From Treponema sp. (lineage in GTDB: Bacteria; Spirochaetota; Spirochaetia; Treponematales; Breznakiellaceae): a stretch of DNA of 64,000 bases. A model generated the notes under the pieces. The model did no database searches. It saw nothing but the letters and a program-made list of their open reading frames with translations, and was not told where the DNA came from. Of the stretch, positions 42,769 through 51,882 are shown piece after piece; position 1 is the first letter of the stretch; every line of letters starts with the position of its first letter. The position numbers and the translations under genes were made by a program. The stretch is from NCBI GenBank assembly GCA_009782555.1, contig WRIV01000008.1:59397-123396 (forward strand). Direction: 5' to 3'.

Positions 42769-43608
42769 CTATCTGGCAAACCATTTTTCCAGAAAAACGG
42801 CAACCCCGTCTTCACTATTGGACGGAATTTGAAACATCGCTGCGTTTAGGACGGTTTCTGCTGCGTTGGCCGGAGCGGCGGAAAAGCCAGCTGTTTTAAA
42901 CAGGGAAAGGTCGTTTTCTTCATCCCCAAAGGCTATGGTTTCTTCCGGCTTTAGGTTTACGTATTCCAGGACATGGGCAAGGCCGGAACCCTTAGAAACC
43001 CCGGCAGCCAGGGTCTCCAAAAAAACCGGAGAAGACTGTACCACGCAAACGGAATCTCCGAATTGTTCCTGCAGTATGGGACGGATTTTTTTTGTATTTT
43101 CCTCAAGGGTGATAAACATCCCCTTTATTACCGCCGGAGTCCTGACAAGCTGTTCCTCCAAATCTCCGGCAAAAACTTCGATGCTGGTGGACTTTCGGTA
43201 GAAGTGGGCTTCTTCGGTGATACGATCCGCCATTAGGATTTCACCGGCAGTACCGGTGGAAAAATACACTTGATAATAAAGGCCCATTTGCCTTGCCAGG
43301 TGTACGCAAAACAGTATCGGCGGCGGATCAATAAATTGAGTGTGGATGATCCTTCCTGCGCTCATGTCCGCCACTTTTGCGCCGTTAAAATAAATCTGGG
43401 GCCCCCTTATGCCCATTTGTTCCCGGTATCTTTCGCCGGAAACAAGAGAACGCCCCGTAGCAATGATTAGCCTCATCCCTTTTTCCATACAGGAGTGAAG
43501 CACTCGAAGAGTTTTCCCGCTCAAAGTTTTATCGGGCCGGAGCAGGGTACCATCCAGATCAAATACGGCAGCCCTTATGGCTCCAGTGTCAAAGTTTTTT
43601 TTTGCCAT
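42769..43608 (-). CDS. HAD-superfamily phosphatase, Cof type
   Basis: A 279-residue cytoplasmic phosphatase. Motif I is AVFDLDGTLLRPDKTLS with the nucleophile Asp, motif II IIATGRS, motif III the KG.G region, and motif IV AFGDEENDLSLF. The intervening C2-type cap fits the Cof/YidA group acting on sugar phosphates or similar substrates; the exact substrate is unknown. No clear Shine-Dalgarno sequence precedes ATG 43608. Confidence 0.9.
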   Translation of the reverse strand: MAKKNFDTGAIRAAVFDLDGTLLRPDKTLSGKTLRVLHSCMEKGMRLIIATGRSLVSGERYREQMGIRGPQIYFNGAKVADMSAGRIIHTQFIDPPPILFCVHLARQMGLYYQVYFSTGTAGEILMADRITEEAHFYRKSTSIEVFAGDLEEQLVRTPAVIKGMFITLEENTKKIRPILQEQFGDSVCVVQSSPVFLETLAAGVSKGSGLAHVLEYVNLKPEETIAFGDEENDLSLFKTAGFSAAPANAAETVLNAAMFQIPSNSEDGVAVFLEKWFAR

Positions 43609-43656
43609 CTTTAAATGGAATTGTTCGACAACCCGGTTAGCTGTCTTACAAGCCCT

Positions 43657-43708
43657 GCATTTTTCCGGCTAAGGGATTGCCATGACAATCTCTTAGCCGG
43701 AAAAATGC
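43657..43708. repeat. 23-bp-stem inverted repeat between tRNA-Val and HAD gene
   Basis: Arms 43657-43679 and 43686-43708 are complementary over 23 bp with a single G-U type mismatch, around a 6-nt loop CCATGA. On the plus strand it is followed by TTTTTT (43710-43715). It lies downstream of tRNA-Val and upstream of the HAD gene on the minus strand, so it may end tRNA transcription, or act as a bidirectional barrier. Confidence 0.8.
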
Positions 43709-43724
43709 GTTTTTTAGCGGTACT

Positions 43725-43750
43725 TGTCCGGAAACTGAGGTTTCCGAACA
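43725..43750. repeat. 11-bp-stem hairpin downstream of tRNA-Val
   Basis: Arms 43725-43735 and 43740-43750 pair over 11 bp (one G-U) around TGAG. It lies 25 nt beyond the tRNA-Val 3' end, and may guide processing or help termination together with the larger inverted repeat next to it. Confidence 0.7.
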
Positions 43751-43774
43751 ACTCAATAAAGAAAAGCCGGTTAC

Positions 43775-43847
43775 TGGGCGATACTGGATTTGAACCAGTG
43801 ACTTCTACCGTGTGAAGGTAGCACTCTCGCCACTGAGTTAATCGCCC
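43775..43847 (-). tRNA. tRNA-Val (anticodon CAC)
   Basis: A complete cloverleaf reads on the minus strand: acceptor GGGCGAT/ATCGCCC, D arm ACTC/GAGT, anticodon loop TTCACAC (anticodon CAC, reading GUG), T arm ACTGG/CCAGT with TTCAAAT. The discriminator is A and CCA is not encoded. A 12-nt inverted copy of the 3' terminal region lies upstream at 43867-43878. Confidence 0.95.
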
Positions 43848-43888
43848 GATAACTGGCTATGTTTGTAGTATCGCCCAGCAGGCCGGGG

Positions 43889-45091
43889 CTAGTCAAGTCT
43901 GGGCATCTTGCGGCCCATGATGGCCCGGGCTGCCTTGATGATGGCCCGGACAGGAAGGGGCTCCATCCGCCGCCGGACCTGTTTAAGGTTTTCGATGATT
44001 GGAATATTCTGAGGACACCGGCTTTGGCATGAACCGCAGCTGGTACAGTTGACTGGGCCGGATCGTTTTACCGAAACAATACCGGTATTCATAATGTACT
44101 GTTTGATTCCCGCAGACCAGCCCATGCTGTATGAAGTATTATAGGCGGCAAAGCAGCCGGCGATGTTTATCTCCCTGGGACAGGGCATACAGTATGCACA
44201 GCCGGTACAGTGAATTTTATAGGCTTTGTTAAAAACTTCCCGCACCCTGCCGTAGATTTCCAGTTCTTCCGCTGTCAGGGAACCGGCGGGACAGGCATCG
44301 GCCAGGGCGGCGTTTTCGATAACCTGGGCGGGAGTTGTCATCCCCGAAAGCACCACCGCCGCTTCACTTTGATTCCAGACCCAGCGCAGTCCCCAGGCTG
44401 CGGGACTATCGTCATGACGGTCCGCAGTACGGAAGATGTTCTGGGCCTCCGGCGGCAGATTCCCGGCAAGTTTTCCTCCCAGCAGAGGTTCCATAATAAT
44501 TACCGGCATGGTTTCCGCGGCCTTTTTAAGGCCCCTCACTCCGGCCTGATAATTCTCATCGCTGTAGTTGTACTGGATCTGGGTAAATTCCCAGGGATAG
44601 GCGGCGAGGATTTTTAAAAATTCCCCGGCGGTGCCGTGGAACGAAAAACCAATCTGTTTTATTTGGCCGTTTTTCTTTTTTGCGGCAATCCATGGTTCAA
44701 TTCCTAATTTGACCAAGTATTCCCAGGAAATAAAGTCTGGCAGGTTGTGAATCAAATAATAATCAACATGATCCGTCCGCAGATGGTTTAATTCTTCGCT
44801 AAAAAAACGATCAAGGTCTTCAGTTTTTTTAACCATCATGGAAGGAAGTTTAGTGGCAATATAAATTTTGTTCCGGCTCCGGTTTTTTTCCAGCACCGTT
44901 CCCAGGGCTTCTTCACTTCCCGGATACATCCAGGCAGTGTCAAAGTAATTGATACCCTGTTCAATAGAGGTCATGATGATTGATTCGGCCTTTTTCATAT
45001 CAATGGCACCCAGGCTGCGGGGAAAACGCATGCACCCCAGACCCAGAACGGAAAGTTTTTGGCCTGATTTTTTGTCAATACGGTACTGCAT
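43889..45091 (-). CDS. aldo/keto reductase with C-terminal 4Fe-4S ferredoxin region
   Basis: A 400-residue oxidoreductase of the COG1453 type. An aldo/keto-reductase barrel (about 1-270) begins MQYRIDKKSGQKLSVLGLGCMRFPR and has FDTAWMYPGSEE with the catalytic Asp/Tyr region. The C-terminal part has two cysteine clusters, CTGCAYCMPCP and CTSCGSCQSRCP, expected to bind 4Fe-4S centres. I start it at ATG 45091, where the family N-terminus begins; an ATG at 45193 would add 34 atypical residues. It is divergent from the fourth hybrid kinase. The substrate is unknown. Confidence 0.88.
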   Translation of the reverse strand: MQYRIDKKSGQKLSVLGLGCMRFPRSLGAIDMKKAESIIMTSIEQGINYFDTAWMYPGSEEALGTVLEKNRSRNKIYIATKLPSMMVKKTEDLDRFFSEELNHLRTDHVDYYLIHNLPDFISWEYLVKLGIEPWIAAKKKNGQIKQIGFSFHGTAGEFLKILAAYPWEFTQIQYNYSDENYQAGVRGLKKAAETMPVIIMEPLLGGKLAGNLPPEAQNIFRTADRHDDSPAAWGLRWVWNQSEAAVVLSGMTTPAQVIENAALADACPAGSLTAEELEIYGRVREVFNKAYKIHCTGCAYCMPCPREINIAGCFAAYNTSYSMGWSAGIKQYIMNTGIVSVKRSGPVNCTSCGSCQSRCPQNIPIIENLKQVRRRMEPLPVRAIIKAARAIMGRKMPRLD

Positions 45092-45174
45092 AATTTGTTT
45101 TGCCCTCCACCGAAGAATACGCCGGTTTTTCCGGGAGAAAGCCAGCCGGCAACGTTCCTGAATAGTTGGAATAC

Positions 45175-45203
45175 TTGATTCCTGTACATTCATGATCTAA
45201 TAT
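45175..45203 (+). promoter_or_regulatory. near-leaderless promoter of the fourth hybrid kinase
   Basis: TTGATT (45175-45180), 17-nt spacer, TAATAT (45198-45203). Eleven nt separate the -10 box from ATG 45215, so the leader is about 5 nt. No Shine-Dalgarno sequence is present. Confidence 0.5.
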
Positions 45204-45214
45204 ATTATCTGAAT

Positions 45215-48200
45215 ATGGCTGGTATTAAACTAGGGGCAAAACCCTTTCAAATTAAAAAAATTGCCGTCCGGGAACGTAACCTGAACATAATCCTGCTTGG
45301 CATGGTTCTTGTTTTTATATTAGCAGCCGCAACTTTGTTTGTCGTAAAAATCAGCGGCAATGCTTCCATGGATCTTGCCCTTTCCTATTCGATAGAAGCG
45401 GCAGAAAAATTTCATTTGTTTATAGTCCGGGAGCTTGTTCTTGTGCAAAAAACAGCCCGCTCAAATGCCCTGGTCAGCTGGTTTATTGATGAGGGAGATG
45501 AGGCGAAAAGAACAGCAGCTTACCATGAGGTAAAGGACTATGCAAAAGTATTCGATCATGCACATCTGTATTTCGGCATCAATAACAGTCTGAACGAATA
45601 CTCCATCAACGACGGAACCGGAATGACTTTTGAGGAATTTGCTTCCTTTGATCAGATCAACCCTTTGAATCCTGACGATTCCTGGTATTTTGACTGCGTC
45701 AACGCTCCCAGTGATTATATCCTGAAAATTGGTACCGATAAAGACACCAAGGACAAATGGCAGCTGTGGATACACCATAAGGTTATGTCAGAACAAGGCA
45801 TGGCAGGGGTATTTGGTTCGGGACTGCCGGTTCAAAGCATTATTGACGAAATGTTCTCCCGCTATTATGGCAAAGACCTTATAGGATATGTTGTTGACAA
45901 AAACGGACATATTCTGATGGACAGCGCGTATACTGGCCTTTACAGCGGGGAAGACAGGATACATATCCATGATGTAGATAATGACCCCGTGCTGGGTGCA
46001 GCTATGGAAGAACATCTTAAGGATATTGACGGCCATTTTGAAGGTCATTTTGAAGGCGGCAAGAGGGCAAAAGCTGTTCAATTGGTACGGGGCGTGTATG
46101 AACACGCTGCTATTGCACCAATAACTCACTCGGATTGGTCAGTTGTTATTTTTTACAAGAATAAATTGTTGAACGGTGGTACTGATATTGTTAACCTCCT
46201 GCCGCTTCTGGCAGCTACGGTGCTGGCGTTATTGTTTTATGTAGCGGGCAGAAATCTCCTGATGAGGCAGCTTATTTATGTACCGCTCTCCAGGCTGATC
46301 CAAAGCGTATCGGATTCCGAAGCATGCGATATTGTTATTTATGGCAGCGGACGGGATGATGAGATCGGCGATCTTGCCCGGACAATACAAAAAACGCGAA
46401 ATTCTCTTAGAGACTATATATCGGATTTGAGCAGGGCCACGGAAGAACTGAAGCACCGCGACGGTCTTTTGAATACGGTGAACCGCATCGCTGCCATCCT
46501 GCAGCGATCAGAAATTGACGAATTTGAAAATGACCTGTGGCACTGTATGGGGATGATTGCCGAAACTGCCGCCGTTGACCGTGTATATATTTGGAAAAAT
46601 TTTTTCGTTGACAGCAAGCTCCGGTACAGGCAGATTTGCGAATGGCCCGGCAGAGTTGAGCTCCAGCAGGACAAGGATTTTACGATTGATACATCGTACA
46701 GCGATACATTCCCAAGGTGGGAAGAAATACTGTCCCAGGGGGATTGCATCAGCAGTATTGTCCATGATATGCCCTCCGAAGAGCAGGCACATTTACTTCC
46801 TCAGAAAATATTATCCATTTTTGTTATGCCCGTATTTGTACGGGAAGAATTCTGGGGGTTAATCGGTTATGACGATTGTCACAACAAACGGGTATTTTCG
46901 GAAAACGAACAAGCCATTCTGCGCTCGGGCGGGGCAATAATCACCAGCGCTATACAACGCCGGGAAATCACGATGAACCTTCAAACAACCGCAGGCCAGC
47001 TGAAATCGGCCCTCGAAAGGGCCGGGGACGCTAATCGCGCCAAAAGCGAATTTCTGGCCAACATGAGCCACGAAATGCGTACTCCTCTTAACGCTATTCT
47101 TGGTTTTTCCGAACTGACCCTTAGGACCGGCGGAATGAATAAGGCGGCAAATGAAAACCTTGAAAAGATATACAATGCCGGAACTACCCTCCTCTCCACA
47201 GTCAACGACATTTTGGATATTTCCAAAATAGAAGCGGGCAAACTCGAACTTGTGCTTGTTGAGTACGGTGTCCCCGGCCTGATAAACGATACCGTTACTC
47301 AAAACATCCTGCGTATAGGGGAAAAGCCCATTCAATTTGTTTTGAACATCGAAGAGAACCTTCCCTTGTCTCTTTACGGCGACGAACTCCGGGTTAAGCA
47401 GATTCTTAATAACCTTTTATCCAACGCTTTTAAATATACCAGGGAAGGAACAGTAGAGTTGGACATGCACTGTAAACGGGCGGACAAAATAGTTTGGATG
47501 TACATCAGCGTTCGGGACACCGGCATAGGTATCTGTCAGGAGGATCTGGACAATTTATTTATGGATTATTCCCAGATGAACGTGGAATCCCACCGCATGA
47601 TAGAAGGAACCGGCCTTGGCCTTTCCATTACCAAAAGATTGGCCGAGTTGATGGGTGGTTCGATAACTGTGGAAAGTGAATGTGGAAAGGGAAGCGTTTT
47701 TTCGGTAAAGCTCCGCCAGGAAATGGTTACCGGCGAGATAATTGGTCCGGATGTGGCGGACAGTCTGCAGAAATTTCGGTTTTCCGGCAATAAACATGAA
47801 CAGAATTCCCGGCTGAAACGTATCAGTCTGCCCTATGCCCGGGTATTGGTGGTGGATGACAATATTACTAACCTTGATGTGGCAAAAGGACTGTTAAAGC
47901 TCTACGGAATGAAAGTCGACTGTGTGACCAGCGGGCAGGATGCCATTGATGCAATCCGTTTGGAAAAACAGCGGTATAATGCGGTTTTCATGGATCACAT
48001 GATGCCGGAAATGGATGGTATAGAAGCCGCCGGAATTATACGGAACATAGGTACGGAGTATGCTAAAAATGTTCCAATCATTGCCCTGACAGCCAATGCC
48101 ATTATAGGGAACGAAGAAATGTTTTTAAGCAAGGGATTTCAATCATTTGTATCCAAACCCATTGAAACATCCCGCCTTGACGATGTTGTTTGGGAATGGG

Positions 48201-48910
48201 TGCGGGACAAGAACAGGGAAAATACACTCACAAAGATCAGCATAGGAGGGCAGGCGTTTCCGGATATCCGCAGCGGACAGGAACGGCGCGACGCTTCGGA
48301 CAGGCGGGAAGGAATCGATCGGCGAACAAAGAAATGGGAAATCGTAGAACTGGACATACAAAAGGGAATTAACCGCTTCGATGGCAACGAGGAATTATTC
48401 TTTAATATTTTGCGATCCTATGCGGTAAATACCCTGCCCCTTCTCGAGACGATAAAAGGGGTAAATCAAGACAATTTGGCCGATTATGCCATAACTGTTC
48501 ACGGAATAAAAGGTTCCAGCCATGGTATATATGCGGATGCCATAGGAGCCATGGCGGAGGCTCTGGAAAAAGCAGCCAAGGCAGGGGACTTTGATTTTGT
48601 GAACGCCAATAATCCTGCCTTCCTGGAGGCTCTCCGGAAACTTGTGGCGGACATTACGGAAGCGCTCAGTGATGATGCTGCAATGGAAGGCAGGCAAAAA
48701 AAAGACAAGCCCGGCTTGGAGTTGTTATCCAGGCTTCTTGGGGCCTGCAAAAATTATGATATAGAAAAATTAAATGCAGTTATGGCGGAGATCGAAAGCT
48801 TTGAATATGAATCTGATGATGGGCTGGCGGCCTGGCTGCGGGAGAATGTGGATCATTTGAATTATGAACAAATTATTGACAAGCTTTCGACCTTGACCGG
48901 AAAAACATAA
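45215..48910 (+). CDS. hybrid sensor histidine kinase (Cache-HAMP-GAF-HK-REC-Hpt)
   Basis: A 1231-residue paralogue of the kinase at 19766-24598, with one GAF and without the PAS domains. Helices at about 24-46 and 325-350 flank a Cache-like sensor closely related to that kinase (SLNEYSINDGTGM, DPDDSWYFDC). Then HAMP, GAF (about 415-585), HisKA with H619 (SHEMRTPLNAILGFSE), HATPase, REC D927 (FMDHMMPEMDG), Arg-rich linker (RSGQERRDASDRR), Hpt H1096 (HGIKGSS), and the shared tail ESDDGLAAWLRENV. It is followed 38 nt later by a chemoreceptor gene on the same strand. Confidence 0.92.
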   Translation: MAGIKLGAKPFQIKKIAVRERNLNIILLGMVLVFILAAATLFVVKISGNASMDLALSYSIEAAEKFHLFIVRELVLVQKTARSNALVSWFIDEGDEAKRTAAYHEVKDYAKVFDHAHLYFGINNSLNEYSINDGTGMTFEEFASFDQINPLNPDDSWYFDCVNAPSDYILKIGTDKDTKDKWQLWIHHKVMSEQGMAGVFGSGLPVQSIIDEMFSRYYGKDLIGYVVDKNGHILMDSAYTGLYSGEDRIHIHDVDNDPVLGAAMEEHLKDIDGHFEGHFEGGKRAKAVQLVRGVYEHAAIAPITHSDWSVVIFYKNKLLNGGTDIVNLLPLLAATVLALLFYVAGRNLLMRQLIYVPLSRLIQSVSDSEACDIVIYGSGRDDEIGDLARTIQKTRNSLRDYISDLSRATEELKHRDGLLNTVNRIAAILQRSEIDEFENDLWHCMGMIAETAAVDRVYIWKNFFVDSKLRYRQICEWPGRVELQQDKDFTIDTSYSDTFPRWEEILSQGDCISSIVHDMPSEEQAHLLPQKILSIFVMPVFVREEFWGLIGYDDCHNKRVFSENEQAILRSGGAIITSAIQRREITMNLQTTAGQLKSALERAGDANRAKSEFLANMSHEMRTPLNAILGFSELTLRTGGMNKAANENLEKIYNAGTTLLSTVNDILDISKIEAGKLELVLVEYGVPGLINDTVTQNILRIGEKPIQFVLNIEENLPLSLYGDELRVKQILNNLLSNAFKYTREGTVELDMHCKRADKIVWMYISVRDTGIGICQEDLDNLFMDYSQMNVESHRMIEGTGLGLSITKRLAELMGGSITVESECGKGSVFSVKLRQEMVTGEIIGPDVADSLQKFRFSGNKHEQNSRLKRISLPYARVLVVDDNITNLDVAKGLLKLYGMKVDCVTSGQDAIDAIRLEKQRYNAVFMDHMMPEMDGIEAAGIIRNIGTEYAKNVPIIALTANAIIGNEEMFLSKGFQSFVSKPIETSRLDDVVWEWVRDKNRENTLTKISIGGQAFPDIRSGQERRDASDRREGIDRRTKKWEIVELDIQKGINRFDGNEELFFNILRSYAVNTLPLLETIKGVNQDNLADYAITVHGIKGSSHGIYADAIGAMAEALEKAAKAGDFDFVNANNPAFLEALRKLVADITEALSDDAAMEGRQKKDKPGLELLSRLLGACKNYDIEKLNAVMAEIESFEYESDDGLAAWLRENVDHLNYEQIIDKLSTLTGKT

Positions 48911-48948
48911 AGTGGGTATATCTGTAGGAAAAGAAACGGAGGCTATAT

Positions 48949-51150
48949 ATGAAGATCAAGTTCAAGCTGAGCCTTTTGATGATCGCCGTTGTAGCGGTCA
49001 TTGCAGCGGGACTCGCCATGCTGCTTCTGCGCGAAGCTTCAAAAATAAGCATGGACTTGAGCCTCCGGAGCATCGAAAACCTGGCTGGTGAACAGGCCGT
49101 GTATTTGCAGGGCCGGGAAGACGGCCACATCAGGGCTCTGCGTACCTTGTCGGAAGTAATGGAGGATTATGAATATTTACCTGCGGAAATAAGGCGGGAT
49201 CAGTATGACCATATATTACAAAGTGTACTGGCCTCCAACCCCAGCTGGGAACTGATATATTCAATTTGGAAACCCAATGCCCTTGACGGCATGGACGCCC
49301 AATACATCGGCCGCCCGGGATCCACCCCTACCGGGCAGTATGCGGCGACTTTTTCACGGGCAACGGGCGAGATTGTACTCCGGGCCAGCGCAGACATTCC
49401 GGACACTATGGCCTGGTGGGCCGGTCCTGACGCACGAAAAGACCGCGTAACCAACCCCATTCCCCGGATAATAAACGGAGAGAATACACATTCTATCATT
49501 ATGATGGTCCCCATTATTAACCCCCACACCGACGAAATAGTAGGCGGCATCGGCTGCCTTTTAATGCTTAATGCATTACAGCCCATTGTAGAAGAAGCAA
49601 TAGGCAGGTACGAAGAAATTGCTGGGATGGTGCTTTATTCCAGGAACGGAATGATACTGGCACATGGGGCAGTTCCGGACCGGATAGGAAAATTTTTGCT
49701 GGATGTCGATACATTTTATGAATCTCACATAGAGGAAGCAAACCATGCTGTACAAAATGGAAAGGAGTATCTGTGCAGTACCTATTCCCCGGTGCTTGAT
49801 ACAAGTGTAAGGGTTTTTTTACAGCCTTTTCAAATAGGCAATTCTGATCAATCCTGGACGGTAACAGTTTTACTAACGGATGAATATGTATTAACCGAGG
49901 TAAAAAGAATAACCCGGTTTACCATTTCTCTGGCTGTGGGAGCTGTCCTGGGAGGGGCATTAATCGTTTACCTTGTTTTAAGCAGTGTTACAAAGCCAAT
50001 CGTTAATGTAACCGAAACCTTAAAGGATATTGCCCAGGGCGAAGGGGATCTTACCCGGACCATCAATGTCAGTGCAAAAGACGAAACAGGCGATCTGGCC
50101 CATTATTTTAACCAGACCCTGAAAAAAATAAAAAACCTTGTCATTGCTATCAAAAAGCAGACGGGAACATTGTCCGACATCGGCAGTGATCTTGCCAGTC
50201 ACATGACAGAAACAGCAGCGGCGATCAATGAGATCACCGCTAATATCCAGAGCATCAAGGGCCGTATTATTAACCAGAGCGCCAGCGTTACCGAAACAAA
50301 CGCCACCATGGAGCAGATAACCATCAACATTGACAAACTTAACGAGCATGTTGATATCCAGGGTGAGAGTGTGGCCCGTTCATCTTCGGCCATAGAGGAG
50401 ATGCTGGCCAATATTCAATCGGTAACACAAACCCTCTACAAAAACAGCCAAAACGTAAAGGAGCTTACCGGGGCATCCGAGGTGGGCCGGACGGGACTAC
50501 AGGAAGTGGCGGAGGACATCCAGGAAATTGCCCGGGAATCGGAGGGACTTTTGGAAATCAATGCAGTAATGGAAAATATCGCCAGTCAGACAAATCTTCT
50601 TTCGATGAACGCCGCCATAGAAGCGGCTCATGCGGGGGAAGCAGGGAAAGGTTTTGCCGTAGTAGCCGATGAGATCCGCAAGCTGGCGGAGGGGTCCAGC
50701 GAACAATCCAAGACGATCAGTACGGTGCTGGTAAAGATAAAAGAATCCATCGACAAAATCATCAAATCCACGGATAATGTACTCCAAAAATTTGAAGCCA
50801 TTGATACTAGAGTTAAAACTGTGGCAGAACAGGAGGAAAACATCCGTAATGCCATGGAAGAGCAGGGAACGGGGAGCAAGCAGATACTGGAAGCCATAGG
50901 CGAGGTAAACGGGATTACCCAGGAGGTAAAAGACGGATCTACGGAAATGCTCCAGGGTTCCAACGAAGTTATTCGGGAAAGCAAAAATCTTGAAAAGGCA
51001 ACCCAGGAAATTTCTGGGGGCATAAATGAAATGGCATCAGGGGCGGATCAGATCAATTCTGCGGTACACCAGGTAAATGATCTGTGCGGCAAGAACCGTG
51101 AAAATATTGATATTTTGGTAGAGGAAGTTTCGCGGTTTAAAGTTGAATGA
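48949..51150 (+). CDS. methyl-accepting chemotaxis protein
   Basis: A 733-residue transmembrane chemoreceptor. Helix at about 7-27, a double-Cache periplasmic domain (about 30-320, with DPYY-like [10 protein letters not shown]), a second helix (about 325-350), HAMP, and a long cytoplasmic coiled coil. The hairpin tip [33 protein letters not shown] is the CheA/CheW contact region. GGAGG lies 7 nt before the ATG. It probably shares a transcript with the preceding kinase and signals to the flagellar genes downstream. Confidence 0.94.
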   Translation: MKIKFKLSLLMIAVVAVIAAGLAMLLLREASKISMDLSLRSIENLAGEQAVYLQGREDGHIRALRTLSEVMEDYEYLPAEIRRDQYDHILQSVLASNPSWELIYSIWKPNALDGMDAQYIGRPGSTPTGQYAATFSRATGEIVLRASADIPDTMAWWAGPDARKDRVTNPIPRIINGENTHSIIMMVPIINPHTDEIVGGIGCLLMLNALQPIVEEAIGRYEEIAGMVLYSRNGMILAHGAVPDRIGKFLLDVDTFYESHIEEANHAVQNGKEYLCSTYSPVLDTSVRVFLQPFQIGNSDQSWTVTVLLTDEYVLTEVKRITRFTISLAVGAVLGGALIVYLVLSSVTKPIVNVTETLKDIAQGEGDLTRTINVSAKDETGDLAHYFNQTLKKIKNLVIAIKKQTGTLSDIGSDLASHMTETAAAINEITANIQSIKGRIINQSASVTETNATMEQITINIDKLNEHVDIQGESVARSSSAIEEMLANIQSVTQTLYKNSQNVKELTGASEVGRTGLQEVAEDIQEIARESEGLLEINAVMENIASQTNLLSMNAAIEAAHAGEAGKGFAVVADEIRKLAEGSSEQSKTISTVLVKIKESIDKIIKSTDNVLQKFEAIDTRVKTVAEQEENIRNAMEEQGTGSKQILEAIGEVNGITQEVKDGSTEMLQGSNEVIRESKNLEKATQEISGGINEMASGADQINSAVHQVNDLCGKNRENIDILVEEVSRFKVE

Positions 51151-51179
51151 CACCCCAATTTACCCTTGGCAGCGTTTCG

Positions 51180-51208
51180 TTGACAGGCCGCCGGCACGGT
51201 GGTATCAT
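51180..51208 (+). promoter_or_regulatory. motility operon promoter (short leader)
   Basis: Perfect TTGACA (51180-51185), 17-nt spacer, TATCAT (51203-51208), 14 nt before flbB ATG 51223. The leader would be about 8 nt with no Shine-Dalgarno sequence. It is sigma70-like, not sigma28-like. Confidence 0.7.
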
Positions 51209-51222
51209 AAAAAAAGAAAGCC

Positions 51223-51822
51223 ATGTGGGGCAGAATAATTGTACTACTGATATTGATCCTCGTCCTTGCCGGCGGAGGCATTGTTTGGTTCGACTATCTT
51301 AACGTAATCGACGCCAAGGCCGTGCTGGCCCCTCTGTACCGCTTTATCGGCAGGGAGCCCCAGACCGGATTACCCGTAGGGCCCGATGATTTTATTAACC
51401 TTGATGCAGAACGGCTGGCGGTTATTATAGAAACGTATGCCCTGAAAGACCTCGATCTGGACCGGCGGGAAGCGGAAATACTGGTTAAATTGGCCGAACT
51501 GGAACAGTTGTCAGAACAGCTTGACCAGGACCGGAAAGCGCTGGAAGAAATGCAGAATTCAATCAATCAATACCTGGAAAACGCCGAAATTTTAGACAGA
51601 AACGTTGAAGGTATTTCCCGACAGCTTACCAATATGCCGCCGGAGCGAGCGGTGGCGATTATTGCGGAGATGACCGACCAAGTTGCCATCAGCGTACTCC
51701 GGAAGACCGAAGAGATAGCCCGGCGGGACGGTACCACCAATATCGTTCCTTATTGGATGTCCCTGCTGGAACCCCAGCGGGCGGCGGAGATCCAGCGTAA
51801 AATGATGTTGGACTCCCCCTAA
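51223..51822 (+). CDS. flbB: flagellar collar protein FlbB
   Basis: A 199-residue membrane-anchored coiled-coil protein. One N-terminal helix (IIVLLILILVLAGGGIVWF) is followed by a periplasmic helical region (about 75-140), then an MgtE-N/MotE-like segment (LTNMPPERAVAIIAEMTDQVAISVLRKT). In Borrelia, FlbB is a component of the periplasmic collar, and the gene lies just before fliK and flgD, as here. It opens the operon in this window; the upstream basal-body genes known in other spirochaetes are not adjacent. Confidence 0.82.
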   Translation: MWGRIIVLLILILVLAGGGIVWFDYLNVIDAKAVLAPLYRFIGREPQTGLPVGPDDFINLDAERLAVIIETYALKDLDLDRREAEILVKLAELEQLSEQLDQDRKALEEMQNSINQYLENAEILDRNVEGISRQLTNMPPERAVAIIAEMTDQVAISVLRKTEEIARRDGTTNIVPYWMSLLEPQRAAEIQRKMMLDSP

Positions 51823-51882
51823 GACACGGCCGTTCCGGAATTCCGGGAAACAATGTTTCCCAAAAAGGAGGTCTGGGCGGCG

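Noticed and set aside
45092..45193. ATG at 45193 as the start of the aldo/keto reductase
   Set aside because: It adds 34 residues rich in Arg that do not belong to the family; the conserved N-terminus begins at 45091.
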